Below, one piece after another: positions 19,401 through 25,995 of a stretch of DNA of 64,000 nucleotides (the stretch's first letter is position 1; every line of letters starts with the position of its first letter). The stretch is from DATDFB01 sp035276475. GTDB lineage: Bacteria; Acidobacteriota; Thermoanaerobaculia; Gp7-AA8. A model generated the notes under the pieces. That model was not told the origin of the DNA. It searched no databases and saw only the letters and a list, made by a program, of their open reading frames with translations. Made by a program: the position numbers and the translations under genes. The stretch covers positions 1-64,000 of the forward strand of contig DATELQ010000134.1 of NCBI GenBank assembly GCA_035276475.1, given 5' to 3'.

Positions 19401-19909
19401 TCGAGACACATCAGGTCGTGGTGGCAGAAGAGGAACCAGGTCGCCGCGTCGACGGCGTCGTTATAGACGTTGATGGCTGTCGGCTGCGACGGAAGATCTC
19501 CGTCGCCGGCGACGGCCGTGAACTGCTCGGCGGAGATGTTGTGGAAGGCGAGCTTCGGATGAATGGCCCCGGGCCGCGGCTGGATGCGCTTCCGCGCCGC
19601 CTCGCGGCTGGCCGCGGGAAGGTGAACGCCGACGTGCACCGGTGCGTTGTACGCGGTGCCGCCGAGCGTCTTCGGAGTCGTCACCATCATCGAGGCGATG
19701 GCGTCGGACGGCAGGACGGCGGTGACGTAATGCGAGATGCGCTCGTCGGGAAAGAGCCGGAGGATCGGCTGCGCCTGGCGCGCGGCGGCGAGCGTCGCGG
19801 CGGTGTGCCGCTGCAACGGCGCGGAGCGTCCGGCGCAACGAAAGGTGTACGGGGCGTCGGGGAGGTAGCCGAGATCGAAGTGAAGGGTCTCCTGCTCGGT
19901 GGGGCGCAC
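16400..19909 (-). CDS. Large protein of unknown function with C-terminal NHL-like propeller
   Basis: 1169 residues. Start is GTG 19909 with a GGAGG ribosome-binding site at 19914-19918; an A-rich tract on this strand (19943-19956) lies upstream. I do not recognise the protein as a whole. No N-terminal signal. Residues ~1-280 are mixed alpha/beta; ~280-420 look like Ig/beta-sandwich material; two hydrophobic stretches at ~545-620 (AFAELALPMLLF and FAICTAGAFLVAGGVATYIAL) could be membrane-inserting; a Pro-rich linker at ~845-860 precedes a C-terminal NHL-type propeller containing 'GGPAGIAVALDGRIVVAEQDNLRLQAFD'. A hydrophobic centre flanked by soluble beta domains and no signal recalls toxins or structural proteins released by lysis, but this is speculation. 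Translationally coupled to the pentapeptide gene. Confidence 0.7.
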   Translation of the reverse strand: MRPTEQETLHFDLGYLPDAPYTFRCAGRSAPLQRHTAATLAAARQAQPILRLFPDERISHYVTAVLPSDAIASMMVTTPKTLGGTAYNAPVHVGVHLPAASREAARKRIQPRPGAIHPKLAFHNISAEQFTAVAGDGDLPSQPTAINVYNDAVDAATWFLFCHHDLMCLDPNTGSYIVANEIANALSQTNGDLATQIYHDATHGKPWMVSVQASDGSVYQQPSSDVLYYMTFAVQPAVQEVKNDPNLENIMWFVNPGSTSNSYGATNSASGGDALAVLDVPGSGNVWTARNLTPGNGLTVTFNSYTPPPTTDSWTAVGTWSQNDATPMSSSVVTALLAGNVQVTITTPTGTVSSATLVPGTQTPGQPVTFTTNFSGTGTVSATFTLNSGQSGLTYSLTASGIGESAGAQLVDGTQSLCDLHISDVSAMGTISASCQNSWLRHLSLYVQFLEADGVTVITPPADYPDPMPFYLRVGVDNNFEPDPTKKFVALISPVNTVMAVPLPANTTNFTISVPAGASTVRLLFGGLGRGTYDSAVCPVGIVMTAFAELALPMLLFTGGTADNGNSIISNLISDPEVLFAICTAGAFLVAGGVATYIALSDDPGTIAESLATKFGPMLLQKGVSSLAKWFAEQEAEGLAEDAIPLVDIGIEALRAATTTAQLIETTVELLDSPYVYETDLTQTMALSVVISCDPKDNEFPPYHALLSVIVAYDCGTTLPASEQSLPNELPNTPITVNFSSIPAGGNLQVFAFFYAANGWQSAQGQSGWLPAQSTANGTLTVSFNVTNNVIPLDCDSIYQHNAKIGLVSNELSWISPSAAPTETPQSPPPQSPPSGPAMSITKLVDITIAQRPQMVGYAWEASGLGGSSSDQFTVQTLSTGATPSSCLAFPATAFSLQSGITFDIASPDDGTGRNFYIDPSPGGYDVNTNPDGGYHLRQVALQDSTAPSMPTGDSLPSWGRFLWAIDRYVVHPQGYVFGITASPDKIHRIDLPAQPTTDDQAPMATLLSGSGNREGLIGGPAGIAVALDGRIVVAEQDNLRLQAFDINGNPVQYFAGGTSATTPLQNSPGDTILDLAIEAKGYIYVLYYTGQGATASQFFLDIYTPDGTFLVQTPSMAAGCISVDLLRTIFTLNYETIIDQNNRVQPSISQWLPPPPPAKPPDCAGSTK

Positions 19910-20034
19910 AAGTCCTCCGAAAACGCGTTCGCGCGGTTACGACTTTTTATTTTTTTGGGGGCGGGACCGGCAGCAAACGTAGGTCCGCGCGGAGGAATGC
20001 GCAACGGGCAAATATGGCGACAGGAGGTCGCCGC

Positions 20035-20166
20035 ATTCATGCGTGCCGCGATCACTTAAAAGTGCTCGCCGGACACTTTTATCCGACCGGCGAGCACTTA
20101 AATCTGATCCGGCGGATGGTGAATTCGATCGGCGAGCACTTTTAAGTGATCGCGGCACGCATGAAT
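20035..20166. repeat. Perfect 37-bp inverted repeat around a 58-base loop
   Basis: Arms 20035-20071 and 20130-20166 are exact reverse complements over 37 bases; the match ends abruptly on both sides. The arms overlap the 21-bp tandem array, and the outermost bases (ATTCATGCGTGCCGCG) are not part of the array consensus, so the arms are not explained by the tandem repeat alone. Confidence 0.9.
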
Positions 20167-20238
20167 CTCCTCCGGAGGACAGCGAATCTGATCGCCGGGC
20201 ACTTTTATCTGCTCGCCGGGCACTTTTAAGTGATCGCC
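20050..20238. repeat. Nine degenerate 21-bp tandem repeats in the 19910-20582 intergenic region
   Basis: Units start at 20050, 20071, 20092, 20113, 20134, 20155, 20176, 20197 and 20218, each exactly 21 bases, with consensus close to GGGCACTTTTAAGTGATCGCC. Most contain the palindrome core CACTTnnAAGTG or half of it. Units 4, 6 and 7 are the most diverged. Because 21 is a multiple of 3, several frames stay open and would read as heptapeptide repeats (SDRRALL on one strand, DQIKVPG on the other); none has convincing gene signals. The rest of the 673-base gap (19910-20049 and 20239-20582) holds the start signals of the flanking divergent genes and no gene I can support. Confidence 0.9.
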
Positions 20239-20582
20239 GGTCGGAAACGAGCGCCCTGCGTGATTTTTCGTGCCAGAAATCCCCGCAATCGACACCGGCG
20301 GGTGCGCCAGGCGTTGTTACAAACCTCGGCCTTATTTCCGCCGCGCCGGAGTAAATCGCACAATTCTAAGTGCTTACGGATCAGGGCGGGGGATGGAGAT
20401 TCCGACCTCGTTACGATTCGATCACATTACTTGTCGGGCCCTCGGACGTATCTTCAAACAGGTTCGGATCCGTGACCAATGCCCGCCACGTTGGGGCCTC
20501 AGCGGGGGCGGGTAACCGAGAAAGCCGGCGCCGCGGCGCTCGTAGCGCTTCGCCGCAGGCAGAAACGAAAGGAAGGATTCCA

Positions 20583-21182
20583 ATGTCCAGCAGTAGCACC
20601 CGTACCGCAGCCGTAGCCGCGGCCGATGCCTCCACCGAACCGGGCATCTCGCCGACGGTCACGCACTATCAGCAACTCGCCACGGAGTTCTGCAAGCAGC
20701 TCGACGCCATCGCGGCCATCATCCCGAACCTCGAGCTCACGCACGCCTCCACGGCCAAGTTGGTCCGCTCCCGTCTCAACGTTCCGATGGAGTTCATCGC
20801 CACCGCTGTCGCCGTCGTCGACCAGGTGCCGGAGCTCCAGAGCACCAACCGCCTCGACGTCGTGGCCGCGCGCGACGCGCTCCAGTTCATCGAGGCGTTC
20901 CGCCCCGTCGCCGACAAGGTCGTCGCGTTTTCCAAAAGCCTGACCGACACGATCGACAAGAGCCAGGCAGGCCTTGCCGCCAACTCGTTGCAGGCCTACG
21001 CCATCGCCAAGGCTCTCGCCCGCGACGTGAACAGCGCCAGCGTGGCCGCGCACGTGGCGAACATGAAGCGCGACCTCGGCCGCCGCGGCCGCCCGAAAGG
21101 CTCGACGACGAAGGCAGTCAAGCTGCCGCCGCCGTTCCTGCCGCTTCCCAACGCCATCAAGGAAGGAGGTATGACGACATAA
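20583..21182 (+). CDS. Helical protein of unknown function with AT-hook-like C-terminus
   Basis: 199 residues from ATG 20583, preceded by AAAGGAAGGA; open frame upstream to 20370 lacks start signals. The body (30-160) is Ala/Val/Leu-rich amphipathic helix. The tail contains RRGRPKGSTTK, matching the R-G-R-P core of AT-hooks and similar to basic tails of some phasin-like or chromatin-type bacterial proteins. No signal peptide. Function not recognised: DNA binding is suggested only by the tail, while the helical body would also suit a granule- or membrane-associated protein. It is the first gene of the cluster with the protealysin-like protease and the amidase, and is followed by a strong hairpin. 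Confidence 0.75.
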   Translation: MSSSSTRTAAVAAADASTEPGISPTVTHYQQLATEFCKQLDAIAAIIPNLELTHASTAKLVRSRLNVPMEFIATAVAVVDQVPELQSTNRLDVVAARDALQFIEAFRPVADKVVAFSKSLTDTIDKSQAGLAANSLQAYAIAKALARDVNSASVAAHVANMKRDLGRRGRPKGSTTKAVKLPPPFLPLPNAIKEGGMTT

Positions 21183-21187
21183 AGGTT

Positions 21188-21215
21188 GCCGGGCCGCGCG
21201 AGAGCGCGGCCCGGT
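21188..21215 (+). terminator. GC hairpin between the 199-aa gene and the M4 protease gene
   Basis: CCGGGCCGCG (21189-21198) pairs perfectly with CGCGGCCCGG (21205-21214) across a 6-base loop, with a flanking G-T pair. There is no T-tract, so it may be a Rho-assisted terminator, attenuator or mRNA-stabilising element. Confidence 0.55.
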
Positions 21216-21261
21216 CCGACACTCAGCACCCCTGTCGCCAAACAAAAGGAGCTTTCATGTC

Positions 21262-22719
21262 ATGAATAACATATCGCACTCCGTGTGCCCCGTCATCCCG
21301 GAGCACGTCTTCAACAACATCGCCCGGAACGGCGGTCGCGTAGCAGCCGGCAATGCCCGTTCGACTCTCGAGCAAATGCGCGAGATCGGACACAGGCGCA
21401 TTCACAGGGCTGTCGTCTCCGACCTCGTCGTTCAATCGGCCGTGGGCGCTTTGAACCGGCGCCGCAACGTCTACACCGCCCTGCATCGCCAACAACTGCC
21501 CGGCAAGCTCGTGATGAGCGAGCACAAGGCGCGCGGCACAGACATCGACGTCAACCAAGCCTACGACGGCGCGGGCGCGACGTTCGATTTCTACGCGCGC
21601 GTCCACGGGCGCAACTCCATCGACAACCGCGGCATGCGGATCGACTCCACCGTGCACTACTCGGTCGGTTTCGACAATGCCATGTGGGACGGCCGTCAGA
21701 TGGTGTACGGCGACGGCGACGGCATTCTGTTCACGAGTTTCACCGGCCAGCTCGAGGTCATCGCCCACGAGATCACGCACGGCGTCACGCAGCACTCCGC
21801 GAACCTGGGCTACTTCGGCGAGACCGGTGCTCTCAACGAGCACGTCTCCGACGTCGAAGGCATCCTGGTGAAGCAGTTCACGTTTCGCCAGACTGCCAGG
21901 GAGTCCGACTGGTACATCGGCAAGGGACTCTTCACCAACGCAGTCCGCGGCAAAGCCATCCGCTCGATGGCCGCGCCGGGTACGGCCTACGACGACCCTG
22001 TCCTCGGGCGCGACCCGCAGCCGGCCCACATGCGCGACTACGTCGACACCGACGACGACAACGGCGGCGTCCACATCAACTCCGGCATCCTGAACCACGC
22101 GTTCTATCTGAATGCGATCGCGCTCGGCGGCTACGCGTGGGAGGTGGCCGGAACCATCTGGTACGTCACGCTCACCGAGCGCCTGCCTTCCAGCGCCGGC
22201 TTCGACGACTTCGCGCAGCTGACCATCGACGTCGCCGGCGAGATGTTCGGCAACGGCGGCCGCGTCCAGCAGATCGTCATCGCCAACTGGTTCAAGGTCG
22301 GCCTTCTGCCGCGGCTGCCGCCCACGCAGTCGCCCATCGCGCCGCGGCCGCAGCCCACTCCACTCACCACGAACATTCGAAAGGAGAACACCATCATGAG
22401 TACCGAACACACCGATCTTCAGCACAACCACATCACCGCATCGATGAACACCCTCGGCGTCATGGAGAACAGCGCCATCGCCGACACGCCGAACGGCCGC
22501 GTCCAGCACCTGGTCAAGATCTACGGCCGCGTCAAGCCGTTCCTCCTCCTTCTCAGCACGCTCGTCGTTCTTCCGACGAGCTGGCGGGACGGGATCAAGG
22601 TCTTCATCGGAGCGCTCGACGCGGTCGCCGTCGTGGCGCCGCAGCTCGGCCCGGGCGAGATCATCACGATCGACGATCCGCAGCCCGTGCCGGAGTTCAA
22701 GGCGGGTAAGGACCTCTAA
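21262..22719 (+). CDS. Protealysin-like M4 metalloprotease fused to a 107-aa C-terminal module
   Basis: 485 residues. No signal peptide; instead the N-terminus has the short protealysin-type propeptide motif (C9-P-V-I-P-E-H-V-F-N-N-I-A). The thermolysin site is complete: HEITH at 169-173, zinc Glu E193 in NEHVSD, and H271 in GGVHINS. Protealysins are small M4 enzymes that mature autocatalytically, often inside the cell. The protease domain ends near 360 in a Pro-rich stretch. From codon 379 (ATG 22396) begins a distinct small protein with its own AAAGGAG ribosome-binding site 8 bases upstream, containing a hydrophobic helix (FLLLLSTLVVLP). Upstream, AAAGGAG also precedes ATG-TCA-TGA at 21257, whose stop overlaps ATG 21262. 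No emfourin-type inhibitor gene was recognised nearby. Confidence 0.88.
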   Translation: MNNISHSVCPVIPEHVFNNIARNGGRVAAGNARSTLEQMREIGHRRIHRAVVSDLVVQSAVGALNRRRNVYTALHRQQLPGKLVMSEHKARGTDIDVNQAYDGAGATFDFYARVHGRNSIDNRGMRIDSTVHYSVGFDNAMWDGRQMVYGDGDGILFTSFTGQLEVIAHEITHGVTQHSANLGYFGETGALNEHVSDVEGILVKQFTFRQTARESDWYIGKGLFTNAVRGKAIRSMAAPGTAYDDPVLGRDPQPAHMRDYVDTDDDNGGVHINSGILNHAFYLNAIALGGYAWEVAGTIWYVTLTERLPSSAGFDDFAQLTIDVAGEMFGNGGRVQQIVIANWFKVGLLPRLPPTQSPIAPRPQPTPLTTNIRKENTIMSTEHTDLQHNHITASMNTLGVMENSAIADTPNGRVQHLVKIYGRVKPFLLLLSTLVVLPTSWRDGIKVFIGALDAVAVVAPQLGPGEIITIDDPQPVPEFKAGKDL

Positions 22720-22727
22720 GGATTCCC

Positions 22728-22758
22728 CGGCGAGGCGCGCGCTCCGCGCGCCTCGCCG
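22728..22758 (+). terminator. Strong GC hairpin after the M4 protease gene
   Basis: A perfect 14-bp stem (22728-22741 with 22745-22758) around a CTC loop, 9 bases after the stop codon and 18 before the amidase start. No T-tract follows. Same position relative to its gene as the hairpins at 21188 and 23441. Confidence 0.55.
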
Positions 22759-22775
22759 CTTCGGGAGCGAACATC

Positions 22776-23435
22776 ATGAAGATCATCGACTATCCGCTCA
22801 AGCGCGGCCAATGGGTCGAACGGCTGACGACGAAAAAGTACGTCGTCTGGCACGCGACCCTCGGCCGCACCCGCTGCACGCCGGCGTCCGGACAGCCGGG
22901 CCGGGCCACGACGTCGATCGACGCCTGGAACCTCGCCGCCATCCGCGCCGGCGCTCCATATCTGGTCGACCGCGACGGCACGATCTACAAGACCTTCAAT
23001 GACCTCGGTTGGATCAATCACCTCGGCATCCCCGGCACCGATGGGCGCTATGACAAGGCCTCCGTGGCCATCGAGCTGGCCAACGAAGGCCCGCTCACGC
23101 TCGACGGCGACCGGCTGTATGCGTTCGGCATGAATACGCCCGACACGATTTACACCGGCTTCGACTTCGCGGCCGACTGGCGCGGCCACACGCACTTCGC
23201 GGAGCTCGACGAGCCGCAGGTCGACGCCGCCATCGAGCTCACGCTCGACGTCTGCCGCCGCAACGACATCGAGCCGGTGTTCTATTACCCCTCGACGACG
23301 TACGACTTCCCGCGGTGCTTCAAGGTGGCGACGATCGTCTGCCACTCGAATTGCCGCAAAGACAAGGCCGACCTGTTTCTGCCCGATTGGGTGTTTCAGA
23401 AGATCGAGGCCGCCGGGATCCGGCTGCAATCGTGA
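22776..23435 (+). CDS. N-acetylmuramoyl-L-alanine amidase (Amidase_2, T7 lysozyme type)
   Basis: 219 residues, one Amidase_2 (PGRP-like) domain. Probable zinc ligands are H26 in VVWHATLG and H190 in IVCHSNC, with D198 in KADLFL as the third; E100 lies in the core strand SVAIELANEG. The family cuts the MurNAc-L-Ala bond of peptidoglycan. There is no signal peptide, as in phage endolysins, so it would need lysis or another export route to reach the wall. It is the third gene of a co-oriented set after the 199-aa protein and the protealysin-like protease. Confidence 0.88.
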   Translation: MKIIDYPLKRGQWVERLTTKKYVVWHATLGRTRCTPASGQPGRATTSIDAWNLAAIRAGAPYLVDRDGTIYKTFNDLGWINHLGIPGTDGRYDKASVAIELANEGPLTLDGDRLYAFGMNTPDTIYTGFDFAADWRGHTHFAELDEPQVDAAIELTLDVCRRNDIEPVFYYPSTTYDFPRCFKVATIVCHSNCRKDKADLFLPDWVFQKIEAAGIRLQS

Positions 23436-23440
23436 GATGC

Positions 23441-23471
23441 GCGCGGCGCAGCCTCGCCGGCTGCGCCGCGC
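23441..23471. terminator. Bidirectional GC hairpin between convergent genes
   Basis: GCGCGGCGCAGCC (23441-23453) pairs perfectly with 23459-23471 around a 5-base loop. It fills the 40-base gap between the amidase stop and the convergent lipoprotein stop, as expected for a shared terminator, though no T-tract is present on either strand. Confidence 0.6.
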
Positions 23472-23475
23472 CGTC

Positions 23476-23769
23476 CTAATGCTTCTTCGTACGCCGCTGG
23501 ATCTCTTTGCCGGCCGTTTCCATGGCCGTGCCGGTGGCGTGCGCGGCGTCGCGTGCGGCCGTCTCGACTTTCTCGGCGCCGCTCTCGACTTTCCGCTTCG
23601 CTTCCGCCGTGGCCGCGGTGTCGACCGAGGGGACGGTTGCGGAGACCGTCGTCGTCTTCTCCTGGACCGTGCCGTTCGTATCCGTCACGGTCTGCGTTTC
23701 CGTGCGCTTCTCGCACGCGGTAGCGGCGAGGAGTGCGAGCGTGGCCGCAAAAATGGCTGTCTTTCGCAT
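23476..23769 (-). CDS. Small lipoprotein, helical
   Basis: 97 residues. Signal with lipobox LAATAC (Cys at 19), then a Thr/Val-rich segment and an amphipathic Ala/Glu/Lys helix ending in basic RRTKKH. No recognised domain. The helix resembles entericidin-like or LEA-like small envelope proteins. Downstream of, and co-oriented with, the 171-aa exported protein (39-base gap). Confidence 0.75.
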   Translation of the reverse strand: MRKTAIFAATLALLAATACEKRTETQTVTDTNGTVQEKTTTVSATVPSVDTAATAEAKRKVESGAEKVETAARDAAHATGTAMETAGKEIQRRTKKH

Positions 23770-23808
23770 GGTTCACTTCGCCAGCAACCGCCGTGCCCGC
23801 TGGCCGCG

Positions 23809-24324
23809 TTAGCGGATGGGCCGGGCCACGCCGTTGCGGATCGCATCCTCGGCCATGTCGCGCAGCTTCGCCTCGACCACCTTCTCCATCGCCTCCTCGC
23901 GCTGGTCAAGCTCGCTCTGGCGGCGCTCCACCACGCGAATGCGCTCGCGGAGCTGCTGCAGCTCTTCGCGGCTGGCCGTCGCCTTGCCGTCCTCGATGGC
24001 GTCGATGCGGTGGTCGAGCCGCCGCTCCTCCTCATCGAGCTCCTTCTGCTCCGGCTTCAGCGCGTTGATCGGCGCCCACAGCTCCCGCGCCTCGCGCAGG
24101 AAGGCCTCGTCGCGGATCAGGTACTCGCGGCCGTCGATGCGCATCCAGAAGTACGGCTCGTTCTCGCCGAAGCGCTTCTGGGCCGCGACCAGCTTCTCGA
24201 TCGTCATGTTCGACATCATCGTGACGTTGGTCTTGCCGCTGTGCAGGATGTAGGCGTCGCCGTGCCGCCACGCCGCTGCCGTCGTCAGGACCAGGGCCAG
24301 CAGAATCAGGATTGTTCGTCGCAT
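23809..24324 (-). CDS. Exported coiled-coil protein of unknown function
   Basis: 171 residues from ATG 24324; the open frame extends far upstream but there it only mirrors cinA. Signal peptide (ILILLALVLTTAAAW), then a short domain with 'YILHSGKTNVTMMSNMTIEKLV' and 'FWMRIDGREYLIRDEAFL', then a Glu/Arg-rich coiled coil (~85-155). The first part could be a binding site for a small ligand or DNA-like polymer, but I cannot name it. Confidence 0.7.
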   Translation of the reverse strand: MRRTILILLALVLTTAAAWRHGDAYILHSGKTNVTMMSNMTIEKLVAAQKRFGENEPYFWMRIDGREYLIRDEAFLREARELWAPINALKPEQKELDEEERRLDHRIDAIEDGKATASREELQQLRERIRVVERRQSELDQREEAMEKVVEAKLRDMAEDAIRNGVARPIR

Positions 24325-24375
24325 GCCTGTTGGACGGCGGGCCGGCCGGGCGGTTAGCCGGTACCATTGCCGGCC

Positions 24376-24738
24376 ATGATTGACGTGATTCTGAAACGCT
24401 TCGAGACTCCGGACGAGACGCGGATCTTCGACCATGGCCGCTACGACGTCGTGAACGTCGGCGGGATGACGATCGGCCGGGCCACGTACGAGCCGGGCTG
24501 GCGGTGGTCGACGCACGTCGGCGCGCCGCTCGGCGCCGCGCACTGCACCGTCGAGCACGTCGGGTTGGTCTTGTCCGGACACGCGACCGTCGCGATGGAA
24601 GACGGCACGGTCCACGACCTCACCGCCGGCACGCTCTTCTACGTCCCGCCCGAGCCGCACGATAGCTGGGTCGTCGGCGACGAGACCTACGTGTCGCTGC
24701 ACTTCAGCGGCGCGGCGGTGTACGCGAAGAAGGAGTAG
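24376..24738 (+). CDS. Cupin-domain protein
   Basis: 120 residues from ATG 24376 (TTG 24367 would add three). A single small cupin barrel: motif 1 'WSTHVGAPLGAAHCTVEHVGLVLSGHA', then 'TAGTLFYVPPEPHDSWVVGD'. The metal-ligand positions are only partly canonical, so metal binding is uncertain. Immediately upstream of cinA, whose ribosome-binding site overlaps its last codons, so they are probably co-expressed. Substrate unknown. Confidence 0.8.
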   Translation: MIDVILKRFETPDETRIFDHGRYDVVNVGGMTIGRATYEPGWRWSTHVGAPLGAAHCTVEHVGLVLSGHATVAMEDGTVHDLTAGTLFYVPPEPHDSWVVGDETYVSLHFSGAAVYAKKE

Positions 24739-24741
24739 CGG

Positions 24742-25977
24742 GTGAACGCCGCCATCATCGCCATCGGCTCTGAAATGCTGGGGCCGTCGCGCCTCGACAC
24801 GAACTCCTTGAAGATCACTGCCGCACTCGAAGAGTACGCCGTGCCGCTCGTGCGCAAAAGCGTCGTCGGCGACGCGCTCGGCGAGCTCGTCGACGAGCTC
24901 CGCTACGACCACGACCGCGCCGACGTCCTCATCGTCACCGGCGGGCTTGGGCCCACCGAGGATGATTTGACGCGGGAGGCGCTGACGGAGGCATTCGGGC
25001 TGACGATGGAGGTCGACCGCGCCATCGTCGAGCGGCTCGAGCAGCGCTTCGCCAAGCGCGGGCTCAAGATGCCCGAGGTCAATAAAAGGCAGGCGAACGT
25101 TTTCGTGGGGCAGGAGACGCTCACCAACGAGCGCGGCACGGCGCCGGGATTTCACCTGCGGATCGGGGAGACGCACGTCTTCGTCTTTCCCGGCGTGCCG
25201 CACGAGCTGGAGTGGATGCTCGCGACGTACTTTTCGCCGTGGCTCGCGCAGCAGCGCGGCGCGCGGGCGCGGCACCGGCGGGTGCTGAAGATCGCCGGCA
25301 TGACCGAGTCGGCGGTCGACGAACGGCTGAAGCCGTACTACGACGCGCACCGCGACGAGTGGCTGACGATCCTCGCCACGGGGGGGCAGATCGAGCTGCA
25401 CCTCGTCGCCGACGGCGACGAGGCCGCGGCGAAGGCGCGGATCGCGGAGCGGGAGCGCGAGCTCCTCGACCTCTTCGGCGAGCGCGTCTTCGGCTACGAC
25501 GACGACTCGCTGGAAGCGGCGGTCGGGCGGCTTCTCGCGGAGCGCGGCGCCACCCTCGCGGCCGCGGAGTCGTGCACCGGCGGCCTCTTTGCGTCGCGCA
25601 TCACCGACGTCGCCGGCAGCTCCGCGTACTTCATGGGCGGCGCCGTCGCCTACACGGCTGCGGCGAAGCAGGACCTCGCCGGCGTCGCGCCGGCGCTGAT
25701 CGCCGAGCATGGAGAGGTCTCCGAGGCGGTGGCGATCGCGCTGGCGCGCGGAGTCCGTGAGCGCTTCGGGACCACGTTCGGCGTCGGCATCACCGGCATC
25801 GCCGGGCCCGGCGGGGGGAGCGAAGCGAAGCCGGTCGGCACCGTGCACATCGCCGTCGCCGGCGCCGAAAGCCACGAGCACCGGAAGCTCTTCTGGCCGA
25901 TGGAGCGGACACTCTTCAAGCGCTTCGCCACGCAGAGCGCGTTGGATTTGCTGCGGTTGTTTGTGTTGCGGGGGTGA
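24742..25977 (+). CDS. cinA: CinA, competence/damage-inducible protein and NMN amidase
   Basis: 411 residues from GTG 24742 with AAGGAG 7-8 bases before it. N-terminal MoCF/COG1058 domain ('IIAIGSEMLG', 'VTGGLGPTEDDLTREAL') that hydrolyses ADP-ribose-type pyrophosphates, then a C-terminal CinA domain ('AAAESCTGGLFASRITDV', 'GITGIAGPGGG') with nicotinamide-nucleotide amidase activity in the family. Length and domain order are standard. It is a pyridine-nucleotide salvage enzyme; its presence between two loci with NAD-active SIR2/TIR domains is probably coincidence. Confidence 0.95.
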   Translation: MNAAIIAIGSEMLGPSRLDTNSLKITAALEEYAVPLVRKSVVGDALGELVDELRYDHDRADVLIVTGGLGPTEDDLTREALTEAFGLTMEVDRAIVERLEQRFAKRGLKMPEVNKRQANVFVGQETLTNERGTAPGFHLRIGETHVFVFPGVPHELEWMLATYFSPWLAQQRGARARHRRVLKIAGMTESAVDERLKPYYDAHRDEWLTILATGGQIELHLVADGDEAAAKARIAERERELLDLFGERVFGYDDDSLEAAVGRLLAERGATLAAAESCTGGLFASRITDVAGSSAYFMGGAVAYTAAAKQDLAGVAPALIAEHGEVSEAVAIALARGVRERFGTTFGVGITGIAGPGGGSEAKPVGTVHIAVAGAESHEHRKLFWPMERTLFKRFATQSALDLLRLFVLRG

Positions 25978-25995
25978 AACGCGCGACGCGGCACG

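Noticed and set aside
19922..19956. Intrinsic terminator on + strand (imperfect AACGCG hairpin then T-rich tract)
   Set aside because: The stem needs a bulge and no + strand gene lies upstream to end there; the A/T tract more likely belongs to the promoter of the - strand 1169-aa gene.
20050..20238. CRISPR array
   Set aside because: Repeats are contiguous 21-mers without spacers, degenerate, and no cas gene is near.
20043..20354. Small genes encoding heptapeptide repeats (SDRRALL and similar) in the 21-bp array
   Set aside because: Open frames on both strands follow from the period being a multiple of three; no ribosome-binding site or conserved start.
24325..25881. Extension of the 171-aa exported protein across cinA
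   Set aside because: Antisense to the well-supported cinA gene; a signal peptide begins at ATG 24324.
24742..25977. cinA as part of an NAD-based defence module
   Set aside because: It is a widespread housekeeping gene, distant from and on the opposite strand to the HD-Hsp90 locus, with its own ribosome-binding site next to the cupin gene.
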